Positions 48,107 through 60,414 of a DNA stretch of 64,000 nt are shown piece after piece. Numbering within the stretch: position 1 is the first letter of the stretch; the number at the start of each line of letters is the position of its first letter. Made by a program: the position numbers and the translations under genes. This stretch comes from Ptiloglossa arizonensis (Eukaryota > Arthropoda > Insecta > Hymenoptera > Colletidae): the NCBI RefSeq assembly GCF_051014685.1, contig NW_027478540.1, forward strand, positions 247,501-311,500, written 5' to 3'. The notes under the pieces were generated by a model. That model was not told the origin of the DNA and did not search any database. It saw only the letters and a program-made list of their open reading frames with translations.

Positions 48107-51100
48107 CTACTCCGTTTCTCGGTTTCTCCGTTTCTCCGTTTCTCGGATTCTCCGTTTCTCGGTTTCCCCGTTTCTCCGTTTCTCGGTTTCTCGATTTCTC
48201 CGTTTCTCCATTACTCGGTTTATCCGTTTCTCCGTTTCTCCGTTCCTCCGTATCTCCGTTTCTCCGTTTCTCGGTTTTTCCGTTTCTCCGTTTCTCCGTT
48301 TCACTGTTTTTTGTTCGTTTCTCCATTTATTTCTCCGATTCTCCGTTTCTTTCTTCGTTTCTCCGTTTCTTTCTTCGTTTCTCCGTTTCTTTCATCGTTT
48401 CTTCGTTTCTTTCTTTGTTTCTCCGTTTCTTTCATCGTTTCTCCGTTTCTTTCTTCGTTCCTCTGTTTCTTTCTTCGATTCTCCGTTTATTTCTTCGTTT
48501 CTCCATTTATTTATCCGTTTCTCCGTTTCTTTGTTCGTTTCTCCATTTATTTCCCCGTGTCTTCGTTTATTTGTCCGTTTCTCCGTTTCTTTGTTCGATT
48601 CTCCGTTCCTTTCTTCGTCTTTCCGTTTATTTCTTCGTTTCTCCATTTACTTCTCCGTTTCTCCGTTTCCTTCTTCGTTTCTCCGTTTCTTTGTTCGTTT
48701 CTCCGTTTTTTGGTCGTTTCTCCGTTTCTTTGTTCGTTTCTCCGTTTCTTTGTTCGATTCTCCGTTTCTTTGTTCGTTTCTCTATTTCTTTGTTCGTTTC
48801 TCCGTTTCTTTGTTCGTTTCTTCATTTCTTTGTTCGTTTCTCCGTTTCTTTGTTCGTTTCTCCGATTCTTTGTTCGTTTCTCCGTTTCTTTCCCCGTTTC
48901 TCGGTTTATTTCTTCGTTTCTCCATTTATTTCTCCGATTCTCCGCTTCTTTCTTCGTTTCTCCGTTTCTTTCTTCGTTTCTTTCTTCGTTTCTCCGTTTC
49001 TTTCTTCGTTTCTCCGTTTCTTTGTTCGTTTCTCCGTTCCTGTCTTCGTTTCTCCGTTTATTTCTTCGTTTCTCCATTTATTTCTCCGTTTCTCCGTTTC
49101 TTTCTTCGTTTCTCCGTTTCTTTGTTCGTTTCTCCGTTTCTTTTTTCGTTTTTGCGTTTCTTTCTCCGTTTCTCCGTTTCTTTCTTCGTTTGTCCGTTTC
49201 TTTGTTCGTTTCTCTGTTTGTTTCTTCGTTTCTCCATTTATTTCTCCGTTTCTCCGTTTCTTTGCTCGTTTCTCCGTTTCTTTGTTCGATTCTCCGTTTC
49301 TTTGTTCGTTTCTCTATTTCTTTGTTCGTTTCTCCGTTTCTTTGTTCGTTTCTCCGATTCTTTCTCCGTTTCTCGGTTTATTTCTTCGTTTCTCCATTTA
49401 TTTCTCCGATTCTCCCCTTCTTTCTTCGTTTCTCCGTTTCTTTCTTCGTTTCTTTCTTCGTTTCTCCGTTTCTTTCTTCTTTTCTCCGTTTCTTTGTTCG
49501 TTTCTCCGTTCCTGTCTTCGTTTCTCCGTTTATTTCTTCGTTTCTCCATTTATTTCTCCGTTTCTTTCTTCGTTTCTCCGTTTCTTTGTTCGTTTCTCCG
49601 TTTCTTTCTTCGTTTCTCCGTTTCTTTCTTCGTTTCTTCGTTTCTTTCTTCGTTTCTCCGTTTCTTTCTTCGTTTCTCCGTTTGTTTCTTCGTTTCTCCA
49701 TTTATTTCTCCGTTTCTCCGTTTCTTTCTTCGTTTCTCCGTTTCTTTCTTCGTTTCTCCGTTTCTTTCTTCGTTTCTCCGTTCATTTCTTTGTTTCTCCA
49801 TTTATTTCTTCGTTTCTCCGTTTCTTTCTTCGTTTCTCCGTTTCTTTCTTCGTTTCTCCGTTTCTTTCTTCGTTTCTCCGTTTCTTCCTTCGTTTCTTCG
49901 TTACTCCGTTTCTCCGTTTCTCGGTTTCTCCGTTTCTCCGTTTCTCGGATTCTCCGTTTCTCGGTTTCCCCGTTTCTCCGTTTCTCGGTTTCTCGATTTC
50001 TCCGTTTCTCCATTACTCGGTTTATCCGTTTCTCCGTTTCTCCGTTCCTCCGTATCTCCGTTTCTCCGTTTCTCGGTTTTTCCGTTTCTCCGTTTCTCCG
50101 TTTCACTGTTTTTTGTTCGTTTCTCCATTTATTTCTCCGATTCTCCGTTTCTTTCTTCGTTTCTCCGTTTCTTTCTTCGTTTCTCCGTTTCTTTCATCGT
50201 TTCTTCGTTTCTTTCTTTGTTTCTCCGTTTCTTTCATCGTTTCTCCGTTTCTTTCTTCGTTCCTCTGTTTCTTTCTTCGATTCTCCGTTTATTTCTTCGT
50301 TTCTCCATTTATTTATCCGTTTCTCCGTTTCTTTGTTCGTTTCTCCATTTATTTCCCCGTGTCTTCGTTTATTTGTCCGTTTCTCCGTTTCTTTGTTCGA
50401 TTCTCCGTTCCTTTCTTCGTCTTTCCGTTTATTTCTTCGTTTCTCCATTTACTTCTCCGTTTCTCCGTTTCCTTCTTCGTTTCTCCGTTTCTTTGTTCGT
50501 TTCTCCGTTTTTTGGTCGTTTCTCCGTTTCTTTGTTCGTTTCTCCGTTTCTTTGTTCGATTCTCCGTTTCTTTGTTCGTTTCTCTATTTCTTTGTTCGTT
50601 TCTCCGTTTCTTTGTTCGTTTCTTCATTTCTTTGTTCGTTTCTCCGTTTCTTTGTTCGTTTCTCCGATTCTTTGTTCGTTTCTCCGTTTCTTTCCCCGTT
50701 TCTCGGTTTATTTCTTCGTTTCTCCATTTATTTCTCCGATTCTCCGCTTCTTTCTTCGTTTCTCCGTTTCTTTCTTCGTTTCTTTCTTCGTTTCTCCGTT
50801 TCTTTCTTCGTTTCTCCGTTTCTTTGTTCGTTTCTCCGTTCCTGTCTTCGTTTCTCCGTTTATTTCTTCGTTTCTCCATTTATTTCTCCGTTTCTCCGTT
50901 TCTTTCTTCGTTTCTCCGTTTCTTTGTTCGTTTCTCCGTTTCTTTTTTCGTTTTTGCGTTTCTTTCTCCGTTTCTCCGTTTCTTTCTTCGTTTGTCCGTT
51001 TCTTTGTTCGTTTCTCTGTTTGTTTCTTCGTTTCTCCATTTATTTCTCCGTTTCTCCGTTTCTTTGCTCGTTTCTCCGTTTCTTTGTTCGATTCTCCGTT

Positions 51101-51738
51101 TCTTTGTTCGTTTCTCTATTTCTTTGTTCGTTTCTCCGTTTCTTTGTTCGTTTCTCCGATTCTTTCTCCGTTTCTCGGTTTATTTCTTCGTTTCTCCATT
51201 TATTTCTCCGATTCTCCCCTTCTTTCTTCGTTTCTCCGTTTCTTTCTTCGTTTCTTTCTTCGTTTCTCCGTTTCTTTCTTCTTTTCTCCGTTTCTTTGTT
51301 CGTTTCTCCGTTCCTGTCTTCGTTTCTCCGTTTATTTCTTCGTTTCTCCATTTATTTCTCCGTTTCTTTCTTCGTTTCTCCGTTTCTTTGTTCGTTTCTC
51401 CGTTTCTTTCTTCGTTTCTCCGTTTCTTTCTTCGTTTCTTCGTTTCTTTCTTCGTTTCTCCGTTTCTTTCTTCGTTTCTCCGTTTGTTTCTTCGTTTCTC
51501 CATTTATTTCTCCGTTTCTCCGTTTCTTTCTTCGTTTCTCCGTTTCTTTCTTCGTTTCTCCGTTTCTTTCTTCGTTTCTCCGTTCATTTCTTTGTTTCTC
51601 CATTTATTTCTTCGTTTCTCCGTTTCTTTCTTCGTTTCTCCGTTTCTTTCTTCGTTTCTCCGTTTCTTTCTTCGTTTCTCCGTTTCTTCCTTCGTTTCTT
51701 CGTTACTCCGTTTCTCCGTTTCTCCGTCTCTCCGTTTC
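48107..51738 (+). repeat. Array A6, pyrimidine-strand arm: 1802-bp repeat, two copies
   Basis: The arm is essentially two copies of an 1802-bp block (48107-49908 and 49909-51710), each beginning with a 200-bp 8-bp-unit block (48113-48305 and 49905-50107). All marker variants and internal frames I compared match at exactly 1802 bp. The block is related to the 1806-bp repeat of A4, but there the 8-bp block was not included in the duplication. Confidence 0.95.
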
Positions 51739-51955
51739 GATTAAATGATTATAATAGTTATAATTTCTATTATAAATCATTTGAGCTATAGTTAAATTAT
51801 ACACTAATACTCTAAATACATATTTAATATATTTTTTATTCTCTTTAGCCTCCAGAAGAATTTTATTGATACTATTTACTGTATATAATAATTTACACAG
51901 ATTCGGAAATAAATCTAATTATTTATTTATAATAATTATTTTTTATTCACTTAGT
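51739..51955 (+). pseudogene. nad2: S6 short nad2 fragment
   Basis: Type A start with AATTATACAC, as in S4. Confidence 0.85.
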
Positions 51956-52743
51956 TTACCAAAAATTTCGATTCTTTATGTATTAATCAAATGTAAAATT
52001 GACGTAGCTCATAGACAATTATTACTTTCCATGTTTTAAAACATTAAGAAACATCTCTTTACTTTGAAGTTCGATCAAAATCAATTGCTAGAGGCGAATC
52101 AATCATTTTTAATGCATAAATAAGATGCACATTGTTCGATCAATATAGGGAACATGCGTAAATGTCAATAACAATCGCTGAAATGAACGAGCATTCACTG
52201 AAACCGTTCGCCTTCGCAGACTTCGCAATATCTTGACATTTATTTATCATAATTATTAACAACCGTCGTTGGACCGTAGATTAAACAATTTTTGACAATG
52301 TTTCGGTATAAAAAGCCATCAATTTCTTCAAATATTTGGTTAGATCGAACAAATACGATCGAAGATGCCGTGGGACAAAATGAATGAATATTTCTCTACA
52401 TATCGGAATTATAGTTTGTATGTATGCAAATATATTCTGAACCCGCAATTACAAATCGCTGTATCGTGGTAATTACATGGGTTGCCATCTATTGGAGAAA
52501 GGGTTAAACTACACTTAAGGGGTGAAAGCATCTGGCGGAGAAACGCTCAAGTTTGTCGAGGAATTGTTCTAATTTCCACAAATAGATGGCGCGACTAGTA
52601 CAATTTACCGACATTAGAGATAAGTATTTCCATGTGTATGATATTCCCTATCGTGCGATAAAATAAATAAATACTTTTGTACAAACTAGTGTATGTTTCA
52701 TCTTTCGAATAAATGTAAAATTAAACCTTCCACGGTAAATTTG
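51956..52743 (+). repeat. S6 nuclear repeat insert (full form, 788 bp)
   Basis: Same length and indel pattern as S4, including the TATA-like word near 52306. Confidence 0.85.
52482..52593. promoter_or_regulatory. Divergent pair of CTCF-like motifs, S6
   Basis: TTGCCATCTATTGG (as in S4) and AAATAGATGGCGCG. Motif match only. Confidence 0.35.
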
Positions 52744-53464
52744 ATTCGTGAATTTATTAATGTTTCTAGGACGATTTATTTCAGTATAAAGAGTGCTATA
52801 GGTGGGAAATTTGTGTACATAATAATTATTGAGTATAGAATAATTTTTCTTTTATAAGAAGTTAATATATTAAATAAGGAAGAAAAGTTAATCTTTATTA
52901 TTTTAAATATAAAAATTAAAATTAAAGAAATTATTGAATATAAAATGAAATATGTTAAAAATGTATTTTTGTTAATTATTAATAAAATAACTATAATAGA
53001 TGTTTGTATAACAGATGAATATCCTATAATTATTATGATTGATTTTTTTGTTTAAGCAAATGATAGGGGCAATAATTACATTAATTAGGCAAATAAAATA
53101 AATTTCATTATTAAATTTTAATATGAGTTCTATAATAATTATAGGGATTAATTTTATTAAAGTTATTATAACGAATAGATTAATTCAATTTAATGAATAA
53201 ATTAAAGAAATGAATCGAACATTTAAAGAGTACATCCCAATTTTTAAGATAAGTGAAAAAAAAAAATTATTATAAATAAATAATTAGATTTATTTCGGAT
53301 TCTGTGTAAATTATTATATATAGTAAATAGTATAAATAAAATTCTTCTGGAGGCTAAAGAGATTAAAAGATATATTAAATATGTATTTAGAGTATTAGTG
53401 TCTAATTTAACTATAGATCAAATGATTTATAATAGAAATTATAAATATTATAACCATTTAATCG
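52744..53464 (-). pseudogene. nad2: S6 long nad2 fragment
   Basis: Same end points and the same TAA, but a type B array edge (TAGATCAAATG, TCTAATTTAAC) like A2, not the type A edge of S4. Confidence 0.88.
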
Positions 53465-55839
53465 AAACGGAAAAACGATGAAACGAAGGAAGAAACGGAG
53501 AAACGAACAAAGAAACGGAGAAACGAAGAAAGAAACGGAGAAACGAACAAAGAAACGGAGAAACGGAGAAAGAAACGGAGTAACGAAGAAAGAAACGAAG
53601 AAACGAAGAAAGAAACGGAGAAACGTAGAATGAAACGGAGAAACGAAGAAAGAAACGAAGAAACGAACAAAGAAACAGAGAAACGGACAAAGAAACGGAG
53701 AAACGAAGAAAGAAACGGAGAAACGCAGAAATAAATGGAGAAACGAAGAAATAAACTGAGAAACGAAGAAAGAAACGGAGAAACGTAGAAAGAAACGGAG
53801 AAACAAAGAAAGAAACGGAGTAACGAAGAAATAAATGGAGAAACGACGAAATAAACGGAGAAACGAACAAAGAAACGGAGAAACGAAGAAAGAAACGGAG
53901 TAACGAAGAAAGAAACGGAGAAGCTGAGAAATAAATGGAGAAACGAAGAAATAAACGGAGAAACGAAGAAAGAAACGGAGAAACGAAGAAAGAAACGGAG
54001 AAACGAAGAAAGAAACGGGGAAACGAAGAAAGAAACGGAGAAACGAAGAATGAAACGGAGAAACGAAGAAAGAAACGGAGAAACGAAGAAATAAACGGAG
54101 AAACGAACAAAGAAACGGAGAAACGAACAAAGAAACGGAGTAACGAAGAAAGAAACGGAGAAACTGAGAAATAAATGGAGAAACGAAGAAATAAACGGAG
54201 AAACGAACAAAGAAACGGAGAAACGGAGAAAGAAACGGAGTAACGAAGAAAGAAACGAAGAAACGAAGAAAGAAACGGAGAAACGTAGAATGAAACGGAG
54301 AAACGAAGAAAGAAACGGAGAAACGAAGAAAGAAACGGAGAAACGAAGAAAGAAACGGAGTAACGAAGAAAGAAACGAAGAAACGAAGAAAGAAACGGAG
54401 AATCGGAGAAATAAATGTAGAAACGATGAAATAAACCGAGAAACGGAGAAAGAAACGGAGAAACGAACAAAGAAACGGAGAAACGAAGAAAGAAACGGAG
54501 AAACGAACAAAGAAACGGAGAAACGGAGAAAGAAGCGGAGTAACGAAGAAAGAAACGAAGAAACGAACAAAGAAACAGAGAAACGGACAAAGAAACGGAG
54601 AAACGAAGAAAGAAACGGAGAAACGCAGAAATAAATGGAGAAACGAAGAAATAAACTGAGAAACGAAGAAAGAAACGGAGAAACGTAGAAAGAAACGGAG
54701 AAACAAAGAAAGAAACGGAGTAACGAAGAAATAAATGGAGAAACGACGAAATAAACGGAGAAACGAACAAAGAAACGGAGAAACGAAGAAAGAAACGGAG
54801 TAACGAAGAAAGAAACGGAGAAGCTGAGAAATAAATGGAGAAACGAAGAAATAAACGGAGAAACGAAGAAAGAAACGGAGAAACGAAGAAAGAAACGGAG
54901 AAACGAAGAAAGAAACGGGGAAACGAAGAAAGAAACGGAGAAACGAAGAATGAAACGGAGAAACGAAGAAAGAAACGGAGAAACGAAGAAATAAACGGAG
55001 AAACGAACAAAGAAACGGAGAAACGAACAAAGAAACGGAGTAACGAAGAAAGAAACGGAGAAACTGAGAAATAAATGGAGAAACGAAGAAATAAACGGAG
55101 AAACGAACAAAGAAACGGAGAAACGGAGAAAGAAACGGAGTAACGAAGAAAGAAACGAAGAAACGAACAAAGAAACGGAGAAACGAACAAAGAAACGGAG
55201 AAACGAACAAAGAAACGGAGTAACGAAGAAAGAAACGGAGAAACTGAGAAATAAATGGAGAAACGAAGAAATAAACGGAGAAACGAACAAAGAAACGCAG
55301 AAACGAAGAAAGAAACTGAGAAACGAAGAAAGAAACGGGGAAACGAAGAAAGAAACGGAGAAACGAAGAATGAAACGGAGAAACGAAGAAAGAAACGGAG
55401 AAACGGAGAAATAAATGGAGAAACGAAGAAATAAACGGAGAAACGAACAAAGAAACGCAGAAACGAAGAAAGAAACTGAGAAACGAAGAAAGAAACGGGG
55501 AAACGAAGAAAGAAACGGAGAAACGGAGTAATAAATGGATAAACGAACAAAGAAACGGAGAAACGGAGAAATAAATGGAGAAACGAAGAAATAAACGGAG
55601 AAACGATGAAAGAAACGGAGAAACGAAGAAAGAAACGGAGAAACGAAGAAAGAAACGGAGAATCGGAGAAATAAATGGAGAAACGAACAAAAAACGGTGA
55701 AACGGAGAAACGGAGAAACGGAAAAACCGAGAAACGGAGAAACCGAGAAACGGAGAAACCGAGAGACGGAGAAACGGAGAAACCGAGAAACGGAGAAACG
55801 GAGATACGGAGAAACGGAGAAACGGAGAAACGGAGAAAC
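53465..55839 (-). repeat. Array A7, purine-strand arm
   Basis: About 2.4 kb, purine strand on +, ending in an 8-bp-unit block (55693-55839) before the switch at 55839/55840. Confidence 0.97.
53651..55166 (-). repeat. Higher-order duplication in A7, period 900 bp
   Basis: About 616 bp (53651-54266) recurs at 54551-55166 with apparently identical lines. Markers include ACAGAGAAACGGAC, GAAACGACGAAATAAACGG and GAGAAGCTGAG. Confidence 0.85.
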
Positions 55840-58800
55840 GTTTCTTTGTTCGTTTCTCCGTTTCTTTGTTCGTTTCTCCGTTTATTTCTTCGTTTCTCCA
55901 TTTATTTCTTCGTTTCTCCATTTCTTTCTTCGTTTCTCCGTTTCTTTCTTGGTTTCTCCGTTTCTTTCTTCGTTTCTCCGTTTCTTTGTTCGTTTCTCCG
56001 TTTATTTCTTCGTTTCTCCATTCATTTCTCCGATTCTCCGTTTCTTTCTTCGTTGCTCCGTTTCTTTGTTCGTTTCTCCGTTTCTTTGTTGGTTTCTCCG
56101 TTTCTTTCTTCGTTTCTCCGATTCTTTCTTCGTTTCTCCGATTCTTTCTTCGTTTCTCCGTTTCTTTCTTCGTTTCTTCGTTTCTTTCTTCGTTTCTTTC
56201 TTCTTTTCTCCGTTTCTTTGTTCGTTTCTCCGTTTCTTTGTTCGTTTCTCCGTTTCTTTCTTCGTTTCTCCGTTTCTTACTTCGTTTCTCCGTTTCTTTG
56301 TTCGTTTCTCCGTTTATTTCTTCGTTTCTCCATTTACTTCTCCGTATCTCGGTTTATTTCTTCATTTCTCCATTTATTTCTCCGATTCTCCGTTTCTTTC
56401 TTCGATTCTCCGTTTCTTTCTTCGTCTCTTCGTTTCTTTCTTCGTTTCTCTGTTTCTTTCTTCGTTTCTCCGTTTCTTTCTTCGTTTCTTCGTTTCTTTC
56501 TTCGTTTCTCCGATTCTTTCTTCGTTTCTCCGACTCTTTCTTCGTTTCTCCGTTTCTTTCTTCGTTTCTTCGTTTCTTTCTTCGTTTCTTTCTTCTTTTC
56601 TCCGTTTCTTTGTTCGTTTCTCCGTTTCTTTCTTCGTTTCTCCGTTTCTTTCTTCGTTTCTCCGTTTCTTTCCTCGTATCTCCGTTTATTTCTTCGTTTC
56701 TCCATTTATTTCTCCCTTTCTCCGTTTCTTTGTTCGTTTCTCCGTTTCTTTCTTCGTTTCTCGGTTTCTTTGTTCGTTTCTCCGTTTCTTTCCCGTTTCT
56801 CGGTTTATTTCTTCGTTTCTCCATTTAATTCTCTGATTCTCCGTTTCTTTCTTCGTTTCTTCGTTTCTTTCTTCGTTACTCCGTTTCTTTCTTCGTTTCT
56901 CCGTTTCTTTCTTCGTTTCTCCGTTTCTTTCTTCGTTTCTCCGTTTATTTCTTCGTTTCTCCATTTATTTCTCCGTTTCTCCGTTTCTTTCTTCGTTTCT
57001 CCGTTTCTTTGCTCGTTTCTCCGTTTCTTTGTTCGTTTCTCCGTTTCTTTCTTCGTTTCTCCGTTTCTTTCTTCATTTCTGCATTTATTTCTCCGATTCT
57101 CCGTTTCTTTCTTCGTTTCTCCGTTTATTTCTTCGTTTCTCCATTTATTTCTCCGTTTCTCCGTTTCTTTCTTCGTTTCTCCGTTTCTTTCTTCATTTCT
57201 CCGTTTCTTTCTTCGTATCTCCGTTTCCTTCTTCGTTTCTCCGTTTCTTTCTTCGTTTCTCCGTTTCTTTCTTCGTGTCTCCGTTTCTTTCTTTGTTTCT
57301 CCGTTTATTTCTTCGTTTCTCCATTTATTTCTCCGTTTCTCCGTTTCTTTCTTCGTTTCTCCGTTTCTTTCTTCGTTTCTCCGTTTCTTTGCTCGTTTCT
57401 CCGTTTCTTTCTTCGTTTCTCCGTTTCTTTGTTCGTTTCTCCGTTTCTTTCTTCGTTTCTCCGTTTCTTTGTTCGTTTCACCGTTTCTTTCTTCGTTTCT
57501 CCGTTTCTTTCTTCGTGTCTCCGTTTCTTTCTTTGTTTCTCCGTTTATTTCTTCGTTTCTCCATTTATTTCTCCGTTTCTCCGTTTCTTTCTTCGTTTCT
57601 CCGTTTCTTTCTTCGTTTCTCCGTTTCTTTGCTCGTTTCTCCGTTTCTTTCTTCGTTTCTCCGTTTCATTGTTCGTTTCTCCGTTTCTTTGTTCGTTTCT
57701 CCGTTTCTTTGTTCGTTTCTCAGTTTCTTTGTTCGTTTCTCCATTTATTTCTCCGTTTCTCGGTTTCTTCCGTCGTTTCTCCGTTTCTTTGTCCGTTTCT
57801 CCGTTTCTTTGTTCGTTTCTCCGTTTCTTTCTTCGTTACTCCGTTTCATTCTTCGTTTCTCTGTTTCTATCTTCGTTTCTCCGTTTCTTTCTTCGTTTCT
57901 CCGTTTATTTCTTCGATTTTCCATTTATTTCTCCGTTTCTCGGTTTCTCCGTTTCTTCGTTTCTCCGTTTCTTTCTTTGTTTCTCCGTTTCTTTGTTCGT
58001 TTCTCCGTTTCTTTGTTCATTTCTCCGTTTCTTTGTTCGTTTCTCCGTTTCTTTCTCCGTTTCTCGGTTTATTTCTTCGTTTTTCCATTTATTTCTCCGA
58101 TTCTCCGTTTCTTTCTTCGTTTCTTCGTTTCTTTCTTTGTTACTGCGTTTCTTTCTTCGTTTCTCCGTTTCTTTCTTCGTTTCTCCGTTTCCTTCTTCGT
58201 TTCTCCGTTTGTTTCTTCGTTTCTCCATTTATTTCTCCGTTTCTCCGTTTCTTTCTTCTTTTATCCGTTTCTTTCTTTGTTTCTCCGTTTCTTTGTTCGT
58301 TTCTCCGTTTATTTATTCATTTCTCCATTTATTTCTCCGTTTCTCAGTTTCTTTCTTCGTTTCTCCGATTCTTTGTTCGTTTCTCCGTTTCTTTCTTCGT
58401 ATCTCCGTTTCTTTCTTCGTGTCTCAGTTTCTTTGTTCGTTTCTCCGTTTCTTTCTCCGTTTCTCGGTTTATTTCTTCGTTTCTCCATTTATTTCTCCGA
58501 TTCTCCGTCTCTTTCTTCGTTTCTTCGTTTCTTTCTTCGTTACTCCGTTTCTTTCTTCGCTTCTCCCTTTCTTTCACCGTTTCTCCGTTTCTTTCTTCGT
58601 TTCTCCGTTTATGTCTTCGTTTCTCTATTTATTTCTCCGTTTCTCCGTTTCTTTCTTCTTTTCTCCGTTTTTGTCTTTGTTTCTCCGTTTCTTTGTTCGT
58701 TTCTCCGTTTATTTATTCATTTCTCCATTTACTTCTCCGTTTCTCCGTTTCTTTCTTCGTTTCTCCGTTTCTTTGTTCGTTTCTCCGTTTCTTTCCTCGT

Positions 58801-60414
58801 ATCTCCGTTTATTTCTTCGTTTCTCCATTTATTTCTCCCTTTCTCCGTTTCTTTGTTCGTTTCTCCGTTTCTTTCTTCGTTTCTCCGTTTCTTTGTTCGT
58901 TTCTCCGTTTCTTTCTTCGTTTCTCCGTTTCTTTGTTCGTTTCTCCGTTTCTTTCCCGTTTCTCGGTTTATTTCTTCGTTTCTCCATTTATTTCTCTGAT
59001 TCTCCGTTTCTTTCTTCGTTTCTCCGTTTCTTTGCTCGTTTCTCCGTTTCTTTGTTCGTTTCTCCGATTCTTTCTTCGGTACTCCGTTTCTTTCTTCGTT
59101 TCTCCGTTTCTTTCTTCGTTTCTCCGTTTCTTTCTTCGTTTCTCCGTTTATTTCTTCGTTTCTACATTTATTTCTCCGTTTCTCCGTTTCTTTCTTCGTT
59201 TCTCCGTTTCTTTGCTCGTTTCTCCGTTTCTTTGTTCGTTTCTCCGTTTCTTTGTTCGTTTCTCCGTTTCTTTCTTCGTTTCTCCGTTTGTTTGTTCTTT
59301 TCTCCGTTTCTTTGTTCGCTTCTCCGTTTCTTTGTTCGTTTCTCCGTTTCTTCGTTTGTTTGTTCGTTTCTCCATTTATTTCTCCGTTTCTCCGTTTCTT
59401 TCGTCGTTTTTCCGTTTCATTGTTCGTTTCTCCGTTTCTTTGTTCGTTTCTCCGTTTCTTTCTTCGTTACTCCGTTTCATTCTTCGTTTCTCTGTTTCTT
59501 TCTTCGTTTCTCCGTTTATTTCTTCGTTTCTCCATTTATTTCTCCGTTTCTCCGTTTCTTTCTTCGTTTCTCCGTTTCTTTGTTCGTTTCTCCGTTTCTT
59601 TCTTCGTTTCTCCGTTTCTTTGTTCGTTTCTCCGTTTCTCTGTTCGTTTCTCCGTTTCTTTGTTCGTTTCTCCGTTTCTTTGTTCATTTCTCCGTTTCAT
59701 TGGTCGTTTCTCCGTTTCTTTCTTCGTTACTCCGTTTCATTCTTCGTTTCTCTGTTTCTTTCTTCGTTTCTGCGTTTCTTTCTTCGTTTCTCCGTTTATT
59801 TCTTCGATTTTCCATTTATTTCTCCGTTTCTCCGTTTCTTTCTCCGTTTCTCGGTTTATTTCTTCGTTTCTCCATTTATTTCTCCGATTCTCCGTTTCTT
59901 TCTTCGTTTCTCCGTTTATTTCTTCGTTTCTCCATTTATTTCTCCGTTTCTCCGTTTCTTTCTTCGTTTCTCCGTTTCTTTGTTCGTTTCTCCGTTTCTC
60001 CGTTTCTTTCTTCGTTTCTCCGTTTCTTTGTTCGTTTCTCCGTTTCTCCGTTTCTTTCTTCGTTTCTCCGTTTCTTTGTTACTTTCTCCGTTTCTTTCTT
60101 CGTATCTCCGTTTCTTTCTTAGTTTCTCCGTTTCTTTCTTCGTATCTCCGTTTCTTTCTTAGTTTCTCCGTTTCTATCCTCGTTTCTCCGTTTCTTTCTT
60201 CGTTTCTCCGTTTCTTTCTTCGTTTCTCCGTTTATTTCTCCGTTTCTCCGTTTCTTTCTTCGTTTCTCCGTTTCTTTCTTCGTTTCTCCGTTTCTTTCTT
60301 CGTTTCTCCGTTTCTTTCTTCGTTTCTCCGTTTCTTTCTTCGTTTCTCCGTTTCTTTCTTCGTTTCTCCGCTTCTTTCTCCGTTTCTCGGTTTATTTCTC
60401 CGTTTCTCCGTTTC
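55840..60414 (+). repeat. Array A7, pyrimidine-strand arm
   Basis: About 4.6 kb, pyrimidine strand on +. It ends at the nad2 truncation point of the terminal NUMT. The last few hundred bases are the most regular (TTTCTCCGTTTCTTTCTTCG repeated with almost no variants), pointing to recent local expansion. Confidence 0.97.

Noticed and set aside
10140..52320. GTATAAAAAG word in the nuclear insert as a promoter
   Set aside because: It is present in full-length inserts but absent from S3 and S5, and no open frame, initiator or conserved downstream transcript was recognised, so I did not list it separately.
3361..60414. CRISPR array
   Set aside because: There are no constant repeats with unique spacers, the period is 20 bp, and the sequence is eukaryotic.
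3361..60414. Satellite derived from mitochondrial control-region repeats upstream of nad2
   Set aside because: The position beside nad2 is suggestive, but the unit is about 40 percent GC with regular CpG and almost no TA, unlike AT-rich insect mtDNA. I keep it only as an unlikely alternative.
3361..60414. Telomeric repeat
   Set aside because: The unit does not contain the common insect TTAGG repeat, and arrays flip strand repeatedly within the region.
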